Shown here: positions 1 through 5,688 of the stretch, in pieces | Layout of the letters: each line of letters starts with the position of its first letter | Position numbering within the stretch: position 1 is the stretch's first letter | Origin: Bacillota bacterium | GTDB taxonomy: Bacteria; Bacillota; Clostridia; Christensenellales; QAND01 | Direction: 5' to 3' | Assembly: GCA_019415425.1 (NCBI GenBank) | Contig: DXZF01000277.1 | Span: 1-7,260 of the forward strand | DNA: 7,260 nt | The notes under the pieces: model-generated | What the model was told of the DNA's origin: nothing | Databases searched by the model: none | What the model saw: only the letters and a program-made list of their open reading frames with translations | Position numbers and translations under genes: made by a program

Positions 1-360
1 CAGCCAGATGGCGCCGGTCTTTTGCATCTCGGCCGCCATCTCGCGCGTCTGCGTGGGGGAAATGGTGCTCATGTCGATGGCGATCATCCCGGGATGCGCG
101 CCCTCCACCACGCCGCCCTCGCCCAGCATCACGCGGCGCACGTCGGGCGTATCGCTGACGATGGTGATGACGATGTCACTGGCCTTTGCCACTTCGGCGG
201 GGCTGTGTGCCAGCGTCGCGCCCATGTCCACCAGCTCCTGCGCCTTGCTCTCGGTGCGGTTGTACACCGTGAGCGGGAATCCGGCCTTGCGTATGTTCTT
301 GGCCATGGGCTTGCCCATGATGCCCAGCCCAATGAAACCGACTTTGAGTTGTTCCACCAT
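1..360 (-). CDS. Beta-hydroxyacid dehydrogenase (HIBADH/GarR family), second copy, partial
   Basis: This is the N-terminal 120 residues of an NAD(P)-dependent beta-hydroxyacid dehydrogenase; the rest lies beyond the left edge. The start is an ATG at 360, with an AGGAGG ribosome site at 368-373, seven bases away. The Rossmann motif GLGIMG sits at residues 11-16, and VYNRT (about 32-36) follows the second strand; an Asn-Arg pair there usually goes with NADP(H). The family motif IDMSTISP is at about 95-102. It is about 62% identical to the complete copy at 866-1768, aligned without gaps, so it is a tandem paralogue. By family, it reduces a 2- or 3-hydroxyacid semialdehyde, or oxidises the reverse; the substrate is unknown. 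The stop codon of the upstream acetyltransferase overlaps this gene's ribosome site by two bases, suggesting coupled translation. The substrate-binding and catalytic-lysine regions are out of view, so activity cannot be judged. Confidence 0.92.
   Translation of the reverse strand, partial: MVEQLKVGFIGLGIMGKPMAKNIRKAGFPLTVYNRTESKAQELVDMGATLAHSPAEVAKASDIVITIVSDTPDVRRVMLGEGGVVEGAHPGMIAIDMSTISPTQTREMAAEMQKTGAIWL
146..170. repeat. 25-bp direct repeat, copy 1 (in partial dehydrogenase)
   Basis: Identical to 1554-1578, at an offset of 1408 bases that equals the distance between the two dehydrogenase start codons. It encodes the conserved ITIVSDTP stretch and reflects duplication of the gene. Confidence 0.85.
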
Positions 361-371
361 GTATATTCCTC

Positions 372-860
372 CTATAGGCTCTTTTGCAAGACGACGCAAT
401 CGCAACGCATCCCGTTCTTCTCCCCGATGGCGCGCAGCGTGCCGACCATGCAAAAGCCCAGCTTCCGGTGGAACGCCACGCTGTTTGCATTGCTGCCGTC
501 GATCATGGCGATCACCTGCTCCACGCCGCCCGCCTTGCCCAGTTCGCACAGGCGCTGCATCAGCGCACGGCCCACGCCTGCGCCGCACGCCGCGGGATCG
601 AGGTAGATCGTATCCTCTGCGCACGGCCAGTACGCGGCCGCCTCGCGAAAGGCGGAGAGCGCCGCAAACCCCAGCACCGCTTCGCCCGCTTTGGCCACCA
701 GCACCGGGTGCCCCGGATGCGTGTGGGCGGCAAACCAGCTTTCGATGTCGGCATCGCGCAGGGGCTGTGGGCGCCAGTTGTACGTCGTCGTCTCGATATA
801 GTGGTTCCAGATGCGGCGGATGGCCGGCAAATCGGCCGGTGCCGCACGGACAATCTGCAT
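372..860 (-). CDS. GNAT-family N-acetyltransferase, phosphinothricin acetyltransferase-like
   Basis: A 162-residue GCN5-related acetyltransferase that moves an acetyl group from acetyl-CoA to an amine, most like the phosphinothricin/methionine-sulfoximine (PAT) subgroup. The N-terminus IVRAAPADLPAIRRIWN is typical of that subgroup. The acetyl-CoA loop follows strand IYLDP (about 85-89) as GAGVG at 93-97, and the C-terminal part contains NANSVAFHRKLGF at about 124-136, a hallmark GNAT stretch. The usual Gln/Arg three residues before the loop's GVG glycine is Cys92 here. I chose ATG at 860 because homologues begin there; it lies five bases after the stop of the upstream dehydrogenase (stop 866-868), with only a weak AAGG ribosome site. 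A GTG at 893 with GGAG in front is a possible alternative adding 11 atypical residues and a 28-base overlap. Its true substrate is unknown; self-protection against a toxic amino-acid analogue or a metabolic amine are both possible. It sits between two paralogous dehydrogenases in one operon. Confidence 0.9.
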   Translation of the reverse strand: MQIVRAAPADLPAIRRIWNHYIETTTYNWRPQPLRDADIESWFAAHTHPGHPVLVAKAGEAVLGFAALSAFREAAAYWPCAEDTIYLDPAACGAGVGRALMQRLCELGKAGGVEQVIAMIDGSNANSVAFHRKLGFCMVGTLRAIGEKNGMRCDCVVLQKSL

Positions 861-865
861 GGGCC

Positions 866-1768
866 TTACTGCTGGCCCACCTTGTGGTTGCACAGCTGCT
901 CCAGCGCCAGGATCAGCGCCTGGCTGCCCATCTCATGGCTGCCCTCAATGCCCTGCACCACGTTGTACAGCTGCTGCACCGTGCTGATGCCGGGCAGCGA
1001 GAGGTGATCCGCCTGCACCGCCTGCATCACAAGGCGCAAATCCTTCTGGAACAGGTCGACAAAGAAGCCGGCCGAGTAGTCGCGCTTGACGATCAGCGGG
1101 CCGCGGTTGGTCAGCTGCATGGAGTTGGCCGCGCCGCCCGAGAGCACTTCGATCACGCGGTCGCAGTCCAGGCCCTCCTTGCTGGCCATCATCAGGCACT
1201 CGCACACGCCCAACAGCGCGTTGCCCAGCGCGATCTGGTTGCACAGCTTGGTCGCCTGGCCCGCGCCGTTGCCGCCCATGAGCGTCACCTTGGAGCCCAT
1301 GGACTCCAGCACCGGCTTACACGCCTCAAACACCGACGCCTCGCCGCCGCACATGATCGTCAGCGTGCCCTTGATCGCGCCGATATCGCCGCCGGAGACG
1401 GGGCAGTCCAGCATGTCCACGCCCTTTTCCTTCAGGCGCGCGGCAAAATCGCGCGTGGCCTGCGGCGAGATGGTGCTCATATCGATCACCACGGCGCCCT
1501 CTTTCGCGCCGTGCACCACGCCGTTTTCGCCAAAGAGCACCTGTTCGACATCCGGCGTATCGCTGACGATGGTGATGATCACATCGCTGTTTTGCGCCAC
1601 GATTTGCGGCGAATCGCACCACGTGGCGCCCGCGGCCACCACTTCATCGGCCTTTGCCTTGGTGCGGTTGTACACGCTGAGCGGGAACCCCGCCTTCAAC
1701 ACGTTCATGGCCATGGGTTTGCCCATGATGCCCAGGCCCACAAATCCGACCTTTACTTTGGTTTGCAT
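866..1768 (-). CDS. Beta-hydroxyacid dehydrogenase, GarR-like (2-hydroxy-3-oxopropionate reductase type)
   Basis: A complete 300-residue cytosolic oxidoreductase of the 3-hydroxyisobutyrate/tartronate-semialdehyde reductase family, at the usual length. The Rossmann glycine motif GLGIMG is at residues 11-16. VYNRT at about 32-36 suggests NADP(H) preference because the classical acidic residue is replaced by Asn-Arg. The substrate-binding motif DCPVSGG is at 121-127, the predicted catalytic lysine is K174 in GAGQATKLCNQ, and the second-domain lysine motif KDLRL begins at 242. Overall it resembles GarR/GlxR, so reduction of tartronate semialdehyde to glycerate is a reasonable guess, but related enzymes use 3-hydroxyisobutyrate, succinic semialdehyde and others. 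The ATG at 1768 has an AGGAGG site at 1778-1783 with a nine-base spacer. It is first in an operon driven by the promoter at 1838-1866, followed by the acetyltransferase and a second copy of itself. No glycerate kinase or glyoxylate carboligase is visible to confirm the substrate. Confidence 0.93.
   Translation of the reverse strand: MQTKVKVGFVGLGIMGKPMAMNVLKAGFPLSVYNRTKAKADEVVAAGATWCDSPQIVAQNSDVIITIVSDTPDVEQVLFGENGVVHGAKEGAVVIDMSTISPQATRDFAARLKEKGVDMLDCPVSGGDIGAIKGTLTIMCGGEASVFEACKPVLESMGSKVTLMGGNGAGQATKLCNQIALGNALLGVCECLMMASKEGLDCDRVIEVLSGGAANSMQLTNRGPLIVKRDYSAGFFVDLFQKDLRLVMQAVQADHLSLPGISTVQQLYNVVQGIEGSHEMGSQALILALEQLCNHKVGQQ
1554..1578. repeat. 25-bp direct repeat, copy 2 (in complete dehydrogenase)
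   Basis: Identical to 146-170 and in the same codon position of the paralogous gene. Recombination between the copies would delete the acetyltransferase and leave one hybrid dehydrogenase. Confidence 0.85.
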
Positions 1769-1802
1769 TGGTAAGACCCTCCTCGTCTTGGGTTTGCTCC
1801 CA

Positions 1803-1822
1803 GAGCCGGTCGACGCCGGCTC
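1803..1822 (-). other. 5'-leader hairpin of the dehydrogenase operon
   Basis: A 7-bp GC-rich inverted repeat (GAGCCGG and CCGGCTC, six-base loop) lies in the roughly 60-base leader between the predicted transcription start near 1831 and the ribosome site at 1778-1783. There is no U-run after it, so it is not an intrinsic terminator as drawn. It could stabilise the message or be chance in GC-rich DNA. Confidence 0.35.
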
Positions 1823-1834
1823 GCATCCTCAATC

Positions 1835-1853
1835 GAGAGTGTAGTACACCCTC
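1835..1853. promoter_or_regulatory. 19-bp palindromic operator candidate over the -10 box
   Basis: The sequence GAGaGTGTAgTACACcCTC is an inverted repeat with nine-base arms, a one-base centre and a single mismatched pair (1838/1850). Its core, GTGTA-N-TACAC at 1839-1849, is perfect. It covers the -10 box and the downstream part of the spacer, where a bound dimeric repressor would block polymerase. No regulator gene is in the window, so the binding protein is unknown; GntR- or LacI-type dimers use sites of this size. Confidence 0.55.
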
Positions 1854-1866
1854 AAGTGTGTGTCAA
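1838..1866 (-). promoter_or_regulatory. Sigma-A-type promoter for the dehydrogenase-acetyltransferase operon
   Basis: On the minus strand a perfect -35 hexamer TTGACA (1861-1866) is followed by a 17-base spacer and the -10 hexamer TACACT (1838-1843), four of six matches to TATAAT. Transcription would start near 1831, about 60 bases before the ATG at 1768. The site lies in the only sizeable gap between the ABC transporter operon and the dehydrogenase operon, just after the transporter's terminator, which supports it being real. Confidence 0.75.
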
Positions 1867-1899
1867 GAAAACATCCCCCGCGCCGATGGCGCGGGGGAT
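1864..1899 (-). terminator. Intrinsic terminator of the ABC transporter operon
   Basis: A perfect 12-bp GC-rich stem (ATCCCCCGCGCC, 1888-1899 on the minus strand, pairing with 1873-1884) with a three-base loop is followed by GTTTTCTT. It begins 14 bases after the ATPase stop codon. The T-tract runs into the -35 box of the next promoter at 1861-1866. Confidence 0.88.
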
Positions 1900-1912
1900 G
1901 GAAGTGCCGTGG

Positions 1913-2647
1913 TCAGCGTACGCGCTTGAGGAAGGCGCGCGTGCGCTCGTTTTGCGGCTGCTCAAAGATCTGCTGCGGCGTGCCCTCTTCCGCGATGATG
2001 CCCTCATCCATGAACACCACGTGGTTGGCCACTTCGCGCGCAAAGCCCATCTCGTGCGTGACGACGAGCATCGTCAGCCCCTCGTCGGCCAGATCGCGCA
2101 TCACCTTGAGCACCTCGCCCACCATCTCGGGGTCCAGCGCAGAGGTCGGCTCGTCAAAGAGCAGCACCTCCGGGTCCATGGCCAGTGCGCGGGCAATGGC
2201 CACGCGCTGCTTCTGCCCGCCCGAGATCTGGCGCGGCTTGGCGTTTTGGAACTGCAGCATGCCCACCTTTTCCAAATACATTCTGGCCCGCTGCTCCGCC
2301 TCCTCGCGCGAGCGCTTTAAGACCTTGCACTGCCCGATCACGCAGTTTTTCAGAACCGTCATGTTGTCGAACAGGTTGAACTGCTGGAACACCATGCCCA
2401 CCCGGGCGCGGTACTGCGAGAGCGAGAGCTTCCCCGCGTGGATGTCCTGGCCGTGGAAGGTGATGGTCCCGCCCGACGGGTCCTCCAGGAGGTTGATGCA
2501 CCTGAGCAGCGTGCTCTTGCCGCTGCCGCTCGGGCCGATGATGCACGTCACGTGCCCGGGCATGACGGCAAAGTCGATATCGCGCAGCACCACGTGGCTG
2601 CCAAAGGACTTCTGCAGGTGCGAGATGCCAATGATCGGTTGCTCCAT
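1913..2647 (-). CDS. Polar amino-acid ABC transporter, ATP-binding protein (GlnQ type)
   Basis: A 244-residue cytoplasmic ATPase that powers the adjoining permease, at the full usual length for the GlnQ/HisP/ArtP group. All nucleotide-binding motifs are present and intact: Walker [10 protein letters not shown] at 38-46, the Q-loop in FQQFNLF at about 87-93, the ABC signature ISGGQ at 141-145, Walker B VLLFDEP at 161-167, the D-loop SALD, and the switch histidine H198 in THEMGFA. The ATG at 2647 has a GGGAGG ribosome site at 2659-2664, inside the end of the permease gene, and only three bases separate it from the permease stop, so translation is probably coupled. It is the last gene of the binding protein-permease-ATPase operon and is followed by a strong terminator. 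The family assignment is secure; the exact amino acid cannot be read from the ATPase. Confidence 0.97.
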   Translation of the reverse strand: MEQPIIGISHLQKSFGSHVVLRDIDFAVMPGHVTCIIGPSGSGKSTLLRCINLLEDPSGGTITFHGQDIHAGKLSLSQYRARVGMVFQQFNLFDNMTVLKNCVIGQCKVLKRSREEAEQRARMYLEKVGMLQFQNAKPRQISGGQKQRVAIARALAMDPEVLLFDEPTSALDPEMVGEVLKVMRDLADEGLTMLVVTHEMGFAREVANHVVFMDEGIIAEEGTPQQIFEQPQNERTRAFLKRVR

Positions 2648-2650
2648 CTG

Positions 2651-3433
2651 TCAGTGCACCTCCCTGTCCTGCTCGATCTTGATGCTGGTGTTGGGCATGT
2701 TCTGCGAGCCCATGATGACGTACGTGTTGGGCCCGTCCATCCTGCGCTCGATCCACAGCATGATGCGCGTGATGGTGAAGGTCATCACCAGGTAGATCAT
2801 GCACGTGATGAAGAACGCTTCAAAGTACACCATGTACGTGCCCGCCGCGGTCTTGGAGACGTAAAAGAGCTCCGAAACGGTGATGACGCTGAGCACCGAC
2901 GAATCCTTGATGTTGATCACAAACTCGTTGCCGATCGACGGCATGATGTTGCGGATGGCCTGCGGCAGAATGACGTGGCACATGGTCTGCCAGTGCGTCA
3001 TGCCGATGGACTGCGCGGCCTCGCGCTGCCCCCTGTCCACCGAGATGATGCCGCCGCGCACGATCTCGGCCATGTACGCGCCGGTGTTGATGGAGATGAT
3101 GAAGATGCCGGCAAACAGCCAGGGCATGTCTATGTTCAAGTACTGGGCGGCGCCGTAGTAGATGACCATGGCCTGCACCATCATGGGCGTGCCGCGGAAC
3201 ACCTCGATGTACACCACCAGAATGCCCCGTATGACCTTGAGCAGGGCGCGCTTGTACAGCGGGTCCTTTTTCTCAATGGGGATGGTGCGCACGATGCCGA
3301 TCAGAAGCCCGATCAAAAACCCGATGACCGTGCCCGTGATCGCCACCAGCAGCGTGATCCACGCGCCGCGCGCAAACATGCTCCCGTACTTTTCCAACAG
3401 GAATATCACCCAACCGCCAAAGCTCTGCGGCAT
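2651..3433 (-). CDS. Polar amino-acid ABC transporter, permease (GlnP/HisM type)
   Basis: A 260-residue inner-membrane permease of the HisMQ/GlnP family, probably acting as a homodimer because only one permease gene is present. Hydrophobic spans lie at about residues 23-49, 70-95, 105-125 and 202-228, with a possible additional span near 178-192. The GTP at about 81-83 after the second span is typical. The EAA loop that docks on the ATPase is EAAQSIGMTHWQTMCHVILPQA (split: it starts at 138 and ends at 159, with the conserved G at 144). The ATG at 3433 has a GGGAGG site seven bases upstream (3441-3446). It lies 38 bases after the binding-protein stop and three bases before the ATPase start. 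The charged tail of about 30 residues after the last span is cytoplasmic by prediction. Confidence 0.96.
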   Translation of the reverse strand: MPQSFGGWVIFLLEKYGSMFARGAWITLLVAITGTVIGFLIGLLIGIVRTIPIEKKDPLYKRALLKVIRGILVVYIEVFRGTPMMVQAMVIYYGAAQYLNIDMPWLFAGIFIISINTGAYMAEIVRGGIISVDRGQREAAQSIGMTHWQTMCHVILPQAIRNIMPSIGNEFVINIKDSSVLSVITVSELFYVSKTAAGTYMVYFEAFFITCMIYLVMTFTITRIMLWIERRMDGPNTYVIMGSQNMPNTSIKIEQDREVH

Positions 3434-3471
3434 CTCGTTTCCTCCCTACCCTCGTATCCGCGCCGTGTGCC

Positions 3472-4341
3472 TTACTGCGCCACGGGCTGGTTCTCGACCG
3501 CCTGCTGCATGATGGCCTCGCGCTCCTGCTGGGAAATGCCCGCGAGGATCTCGTTGATCTGCTGGACCATCTCGTCGCTGCCCTTCTTGAGCGCGACCGA
3601 CACCGCCACATCCTCCTTGGTGACGTTGAAGCCCTGGCCCTCTTCAAACTTGATGTAGGTCAGTTCCGGGTTGGACGCCATGGCCGACACCGCGCCGGGG
3701 CGCTCGGAGACGTAGCCGTCGATCTTGCCGGAGTTGAGCGCAACGATCATCGCCGGGAAGGTGTCCATGGCGTTCTGCTTGTCCACGCCCGAAATCTGGT
3801 CGATGACGCTGTAGTGCAGCGTGTTGAGCTGGCCGGTGATCTTGGCGCCGCTAAAGTCTGCCAGCGAGGTGGCGTTGGCATACGGGCCGTCCTTCCTCAC
3901 CACGATGACCAATTCGGATTCATAGTAGGGGTCCGTGAAGTCGACGTTGACCGCCCGCTCCGCCGTGGGCGACATGCCGGCGATGACCGCATCCACCTTG
4001 CCGCTGTTGACCGCGGGCGTCAGGCCGTCCCACTCCGTCTTGACGATGACCAGCTTCCTGCCCAGGCCCTCGGCAATGCGCTTGGCGATCTGCACGTCGT
4101 ACCCGTCGGCATACCCGCCGCCATCGGGCAGTTCCACACTGGTCTCACTCGGCTCGGTCTGCGTCCAGTTGAAGGGCGCATAGTTGCACTCCATGCCCAC
4201 GCGGAACTCCGCCTGCCCCTGCGTCGCGCCCGAGCCGTCGGGCGTGGGGGTGGCAGCTGCATCGGACCCGCCGCCGCACGCACTCAGGCACAGCGAAAGC
4301 GTCAGCAGGCCGATGGCCATCGTACGTTTGAACTGTTTCAA
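3472..4341 (-). CDS. Amino-acid ABC transporter substrate-binding lipoprotein
   Basis: A 289-residue extracytoplasmic solute-binding protein (family 3) that delivers a polar amino acid or related ligand to the adjoining permease. The N-terminus MKQFKRTMAIGLLTLSLCLSAC is a lipoprotein signal with the lipobox cysteine at residue 22, followed by a flexible Ser/Thr/Pro/Gly linker. The mature domain starts at about 45 with GMECNYAPFNW, followed by an extended acidic loop before ADGYDVQIAKRIAEGLG, typical of a clostridial subfamily. AGMSPTAERA at about 121-130 holds the arginine that usually clamps the ligand carboxylate (R129), followed by VDFTDPYY. Where classical members place an Asp for the amino group, this one reads DGYVSERPGA at 208-217, so specificity is uncertain. 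I chose the TTG at 4341 because AGGAGG stands eight bases upstream and it restores a basic n-region; an in-frame TTG at 4365 has no ribosome site, and the ATG at 4320 would lose the basic residues. First gene of its operon. Confidence 0.95.
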   Translation of the reverse strand: MKQFKRTMAIGLLTLSLCLSACGGGSDAAATPTPDGSGATQGQAEFRVGMECNYAPFNWTQTEPSETSVELPDGGGYADGYDVQIAKRIAEGLGRKLVIVKTEWDGLTPAVNSGKVDAVIAGMSPTAERAVNVDFTDPYYESELVIVVRKDGPYANATSLADFSGAKITGQLNTLHYSVIDQISGVDKQNAMDTFPAMIVALNSGKIDGYVSERPGAVSAMASNPELTYIKFEEGQGFNVTKEDVAVSVALKKGSDEMVQQINEILAGISQQEREAIMQQAVENQPVAQ

Positions 4342-4349
4342 CCCAATCT

Positions 4350-4355
4350 CCTCCT
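4350..4355 (-). promoter_or_regulatory. Ribosome-binding site that fixes the TTG start of the binding protein
   Basis: AGGAGG, within a longer AAGAGGAGGAGA, lies eight bases before TTG at 4341. No ATG lies at a workable distance: the nearest in-frame ATG is at 4320, about 29 bases away. This is the evidence for TTG initiation. Confidence 0.8.
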
Positions 4356-4394
4356 CTTGTGTCAAGCGTCCGATTATTCGAACTTAACTTGTTT

Positions 4395-4423
4395 ATTTTC
4401 CCATGAATGACGCCGGAGGGCAA
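4395..4423 (-). promoter_or_regulatory. Candidate promoter of the ABC transporter operon
   Basis: On the minus strand TTGCCC (4418-4423) and GAAAAT (4395-4400) are separated by 17 bases, each a partial match to sigma-A hexamers. The surrounding stretch from about 4380 to 4470 is clearly AT-richer than the coding DNA. A promoter is expected here because a terminator precedes it and the operon's first gene follows, but the hexamers are weak and another position is possible. Confidence 0.35.
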
Positions 4424-4503
4424 GGGGTATGCGCCAATTTTCTGTCATTTTTTGAACGAATTTTCCCGGACGCAGCAACGCGTGCCTCCCGAACCCGGCG
4501 CGC

Positions 4504-4531
4504 AAAAAGGGGACGCGCGTCGCGCGTCCCC
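4504..4531 (-). terminator. Intrinsic terminator after the zinc dehydrogenase
   Basis: On the minus strand GGGGACGCGCG-A-CGCGCGTCCCC (4509-4531) is a perfect 11-base inverted repeat around one central base, in practice a stem of about nine pairs with a small loop, followed by TTTTT (4504-4508). It lies about 45 bases after the dehydrogenase stop codon and closes the PTS operon. Confidence 0.88.
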
Positions 4532-4575
4532 TGTGCCATTTGGTGAAATTGAGCGGGCGTATGGCAAAAGCGCCG

Positions 4576-5610
4576 CTATTGCTCCATCGAGACCACCACG
4601 CGGTACGTGCCGGGCGTGGCCAGCTCCAGCGCCTTTTGGAAGTCCGCAAACGGCACCACGTGCGCGATGAGCGGCTTGACGTTGACCGCGCCCATCTCCA
4701 GCAGCTTGGTCGCGCGGCGGAAGTCGTCGGTCGTGGGGCTGACGGTGCCGATCAGCTTGGTCTCGCGGCTGTGCATCTCGCCCAGTTTGACGGGCACCGG
4801 CTCGTCGGGGTGCTGCGCGGCGTACAGGATGGTCCTGCCCAGTTTGGCCGACATCTGCATCGCCTGCCCCGCCACCTCGTAGATGGAGGTGGTGTTGATC
4901 ACCACGTCGGCGCCGCGCCCGCCCGTCTGCGCGCGCACGAACGCCACCTGATCCACTTCCCTGGGCGAAAAGACGACGTCGGCGCCCAGCTCCCTGGCGA
5001 TCTGCTGCCGGGCGGGGTCGATCTCGGCCACCAGGACGCGCGCGCCGCGCAGTTTGGCCAATTGCAGGTGCAGCATGCCCATGATGCCCGCGCCGATGAT
5101 GACCACGTCGTCGCCCAGATCGATCTGGGCCAGCGTGATGGAGTGCGTCACGCACGAAACCGGCTCGCCAATGGCCGCCTCGGGGAACGTAAGCGCGCCG
5201 TTGTACGGGAACAGCTGGTATTCCGGCAGCGCGATGTATTCCGCCAGCCCGGCCTGCAGGCCGTGTCGGCCGCGCACCTTGTGCAGATTGATGCACTGGT
5301 TGTTGTAGCCCTTTTTGCAGTAGTAGCACACCCCGCACGAGGGGAAGGTGCGCAGGATGACGCGCTGGCCGATCTCCCAGTCCTCGACCAGTTCGTCGCC
5401 CAGGCCGACCACCACCCCGGCGGCCTCGTGCCCGCCCATGTACGGTTTGGGCGGGTCGGTGATGCCGCGGAACACGCGCTGCTCCGTGGTGCACAGCGCA
5501 CACGCCTTGATCTGCACCAGGATCTCGCCCGCGCGCGGCACCGGCTTTTCCACTTCCAGGATCTTCGTCTTTCCCACATCGGTGATGGCGGCAACCTTCA
5601 TCATTTCCAT
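4576..5610 (-). CDS. Zinc-dependent medium-chain alcohol/polyol dehydrogenase
   Basis: A 344-residue cytosolic medium-chain dehydrogenase that oxidises a secondary alcohol, or reduces a ketone, with NAD(P). The catalytic zinc site has C40 and the GHE motif with H61-E62, plus E149 in GEPVSC, the glutamate ligand type seen in sorbitol and threonine dehydrogenases. A structural zinc site is complete: C92, C95, C98 and C106 in the standard C-x2-C-x2-C-x7-C spacing. The Rossmann motif GAGIMG is at 173-178, and acidic E196/D198 at the end of the second strand favours NAD. The ATG at 5610 has AGGAGG at 5622-5627, eleven bases away; MKVAA starts four codons later. It follows the PTS IID gene by 86 bases and is closed by a terminator, so it probably acts on the PTS product, as GatD does on galactitol 1-phosphate in Escherichia coli. 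The substrate itself cannot be named from sequence. Confidence 0.94.
   Translation of the reverse strand: MEMMKVAAITDVGKTKILEVEKPVPRAGEILVQIKACALCTTEQRVFRGITDPPKPYMGGHEAAGVVVGLGDELVEDWEIGQRVILRTFPSCGVCYYCKKGYNNQCINLHKVRGRHGLQAGLAEYIALPEYQLFPYNGALTFPEAAIGEPVSCVTHSITLAQIDLGDDVVIIGAGIMGMLHLQLAKLRGARVLVAEIDPARQQIARELGADVVFSPREVDQVAFVRAQTGGRGADVVINTTSIYEVAGQAMQMSAKLGRTILYAAQHPDEPVPVKLGEMHSRETKLIGTVSPTTDDFRRATKLLEMGAVNVKPLIAHVVPFADFQKALELATPGTYRVVVSMEQ
5113..5130. repeat. 18-bp perfect palindrome inside the zinc dehydrogenase gene
   Basis: GCCCAGATCGATCTGGGC reads the same on both strands. It encodes the Ala-Gln-Ile-Asp-Leu-Gly stretch just before the Rossmann fold. It may be a coding coincidence; no promoter or second copy is visible in the window. 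Confidence 0.6.
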
Positions 5611-5670
5611 GCGTTTTCATTCCTCCTCTTTGAGCGCGCACGCCGGGCCGCCCACGCACAAGGCAAAGGG

Positions 5671-5688
5671 ACCCGGCGCGCGCCGGAT
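5671..5688 (-). other. GC-rich palindrome in the IID-dehydrogenase spacer
   Basis: CCGGCGCGCGCCGG (5673-5686) is a perfect 14-base palindrome located about ten bases after the IID stop. On the minus strand it is followed by GTCCCTTTG rather than a clean T-run. It could be a weak or partial terminator, or a 3' stabilising stem that lowers dehydrogenase expression relative to the transporter. Only this structure and the dehydrogenase ribosome site are seen in the 86-base spacer. Confidence 0.4.

Larger units (their letters stand above)
4366..4575. other. Intergenic region between dehydrogenase and transporter operons
   Basis: This 210-base gap holds the dehydrogenase terminator at 4504-4531 and the presumed promoter of the transporter operon. 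Apart from these and an AT-rich patch with a repeated GAAAATT on the minus strand, I see no small gene, structured leader or riboswitch. Confidence 0.6.

Noticed and set aside
8..1774. A long open frame of 588 codons on the plus strand, antisense to the dehydrogenase and acetyltransferase genes
   Set aside because: It has no family resemblance, is rich in Arg, His and Ala as expected from antisense of GC-rich codons, and lies fully opposite genes with clear motifs and ribosome sites.
2438..3658. A plus-strand open frame of 406 codons opposite the ABC transporter genes
   Set aside because: Its composition is dominated by His, Asp, Arg and Val with no recognisable domain; it is the shadow of the permease and ATPase genes.
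4342..4365. An upstream TTG at 4365 as the start of the binding protein
   Set aside because: No ribosome site precedes it, and it would place the AGGAGG site inside the coding region and spoil the lipoprotein signal with acidic residues.
4360..4365. TTGACA on the minus strand as a -35 box
   Set aside because: No plausible -10 hexamer follows at 16-18 bases, and it lies within the leader right before the ribosome site of the binding protein.
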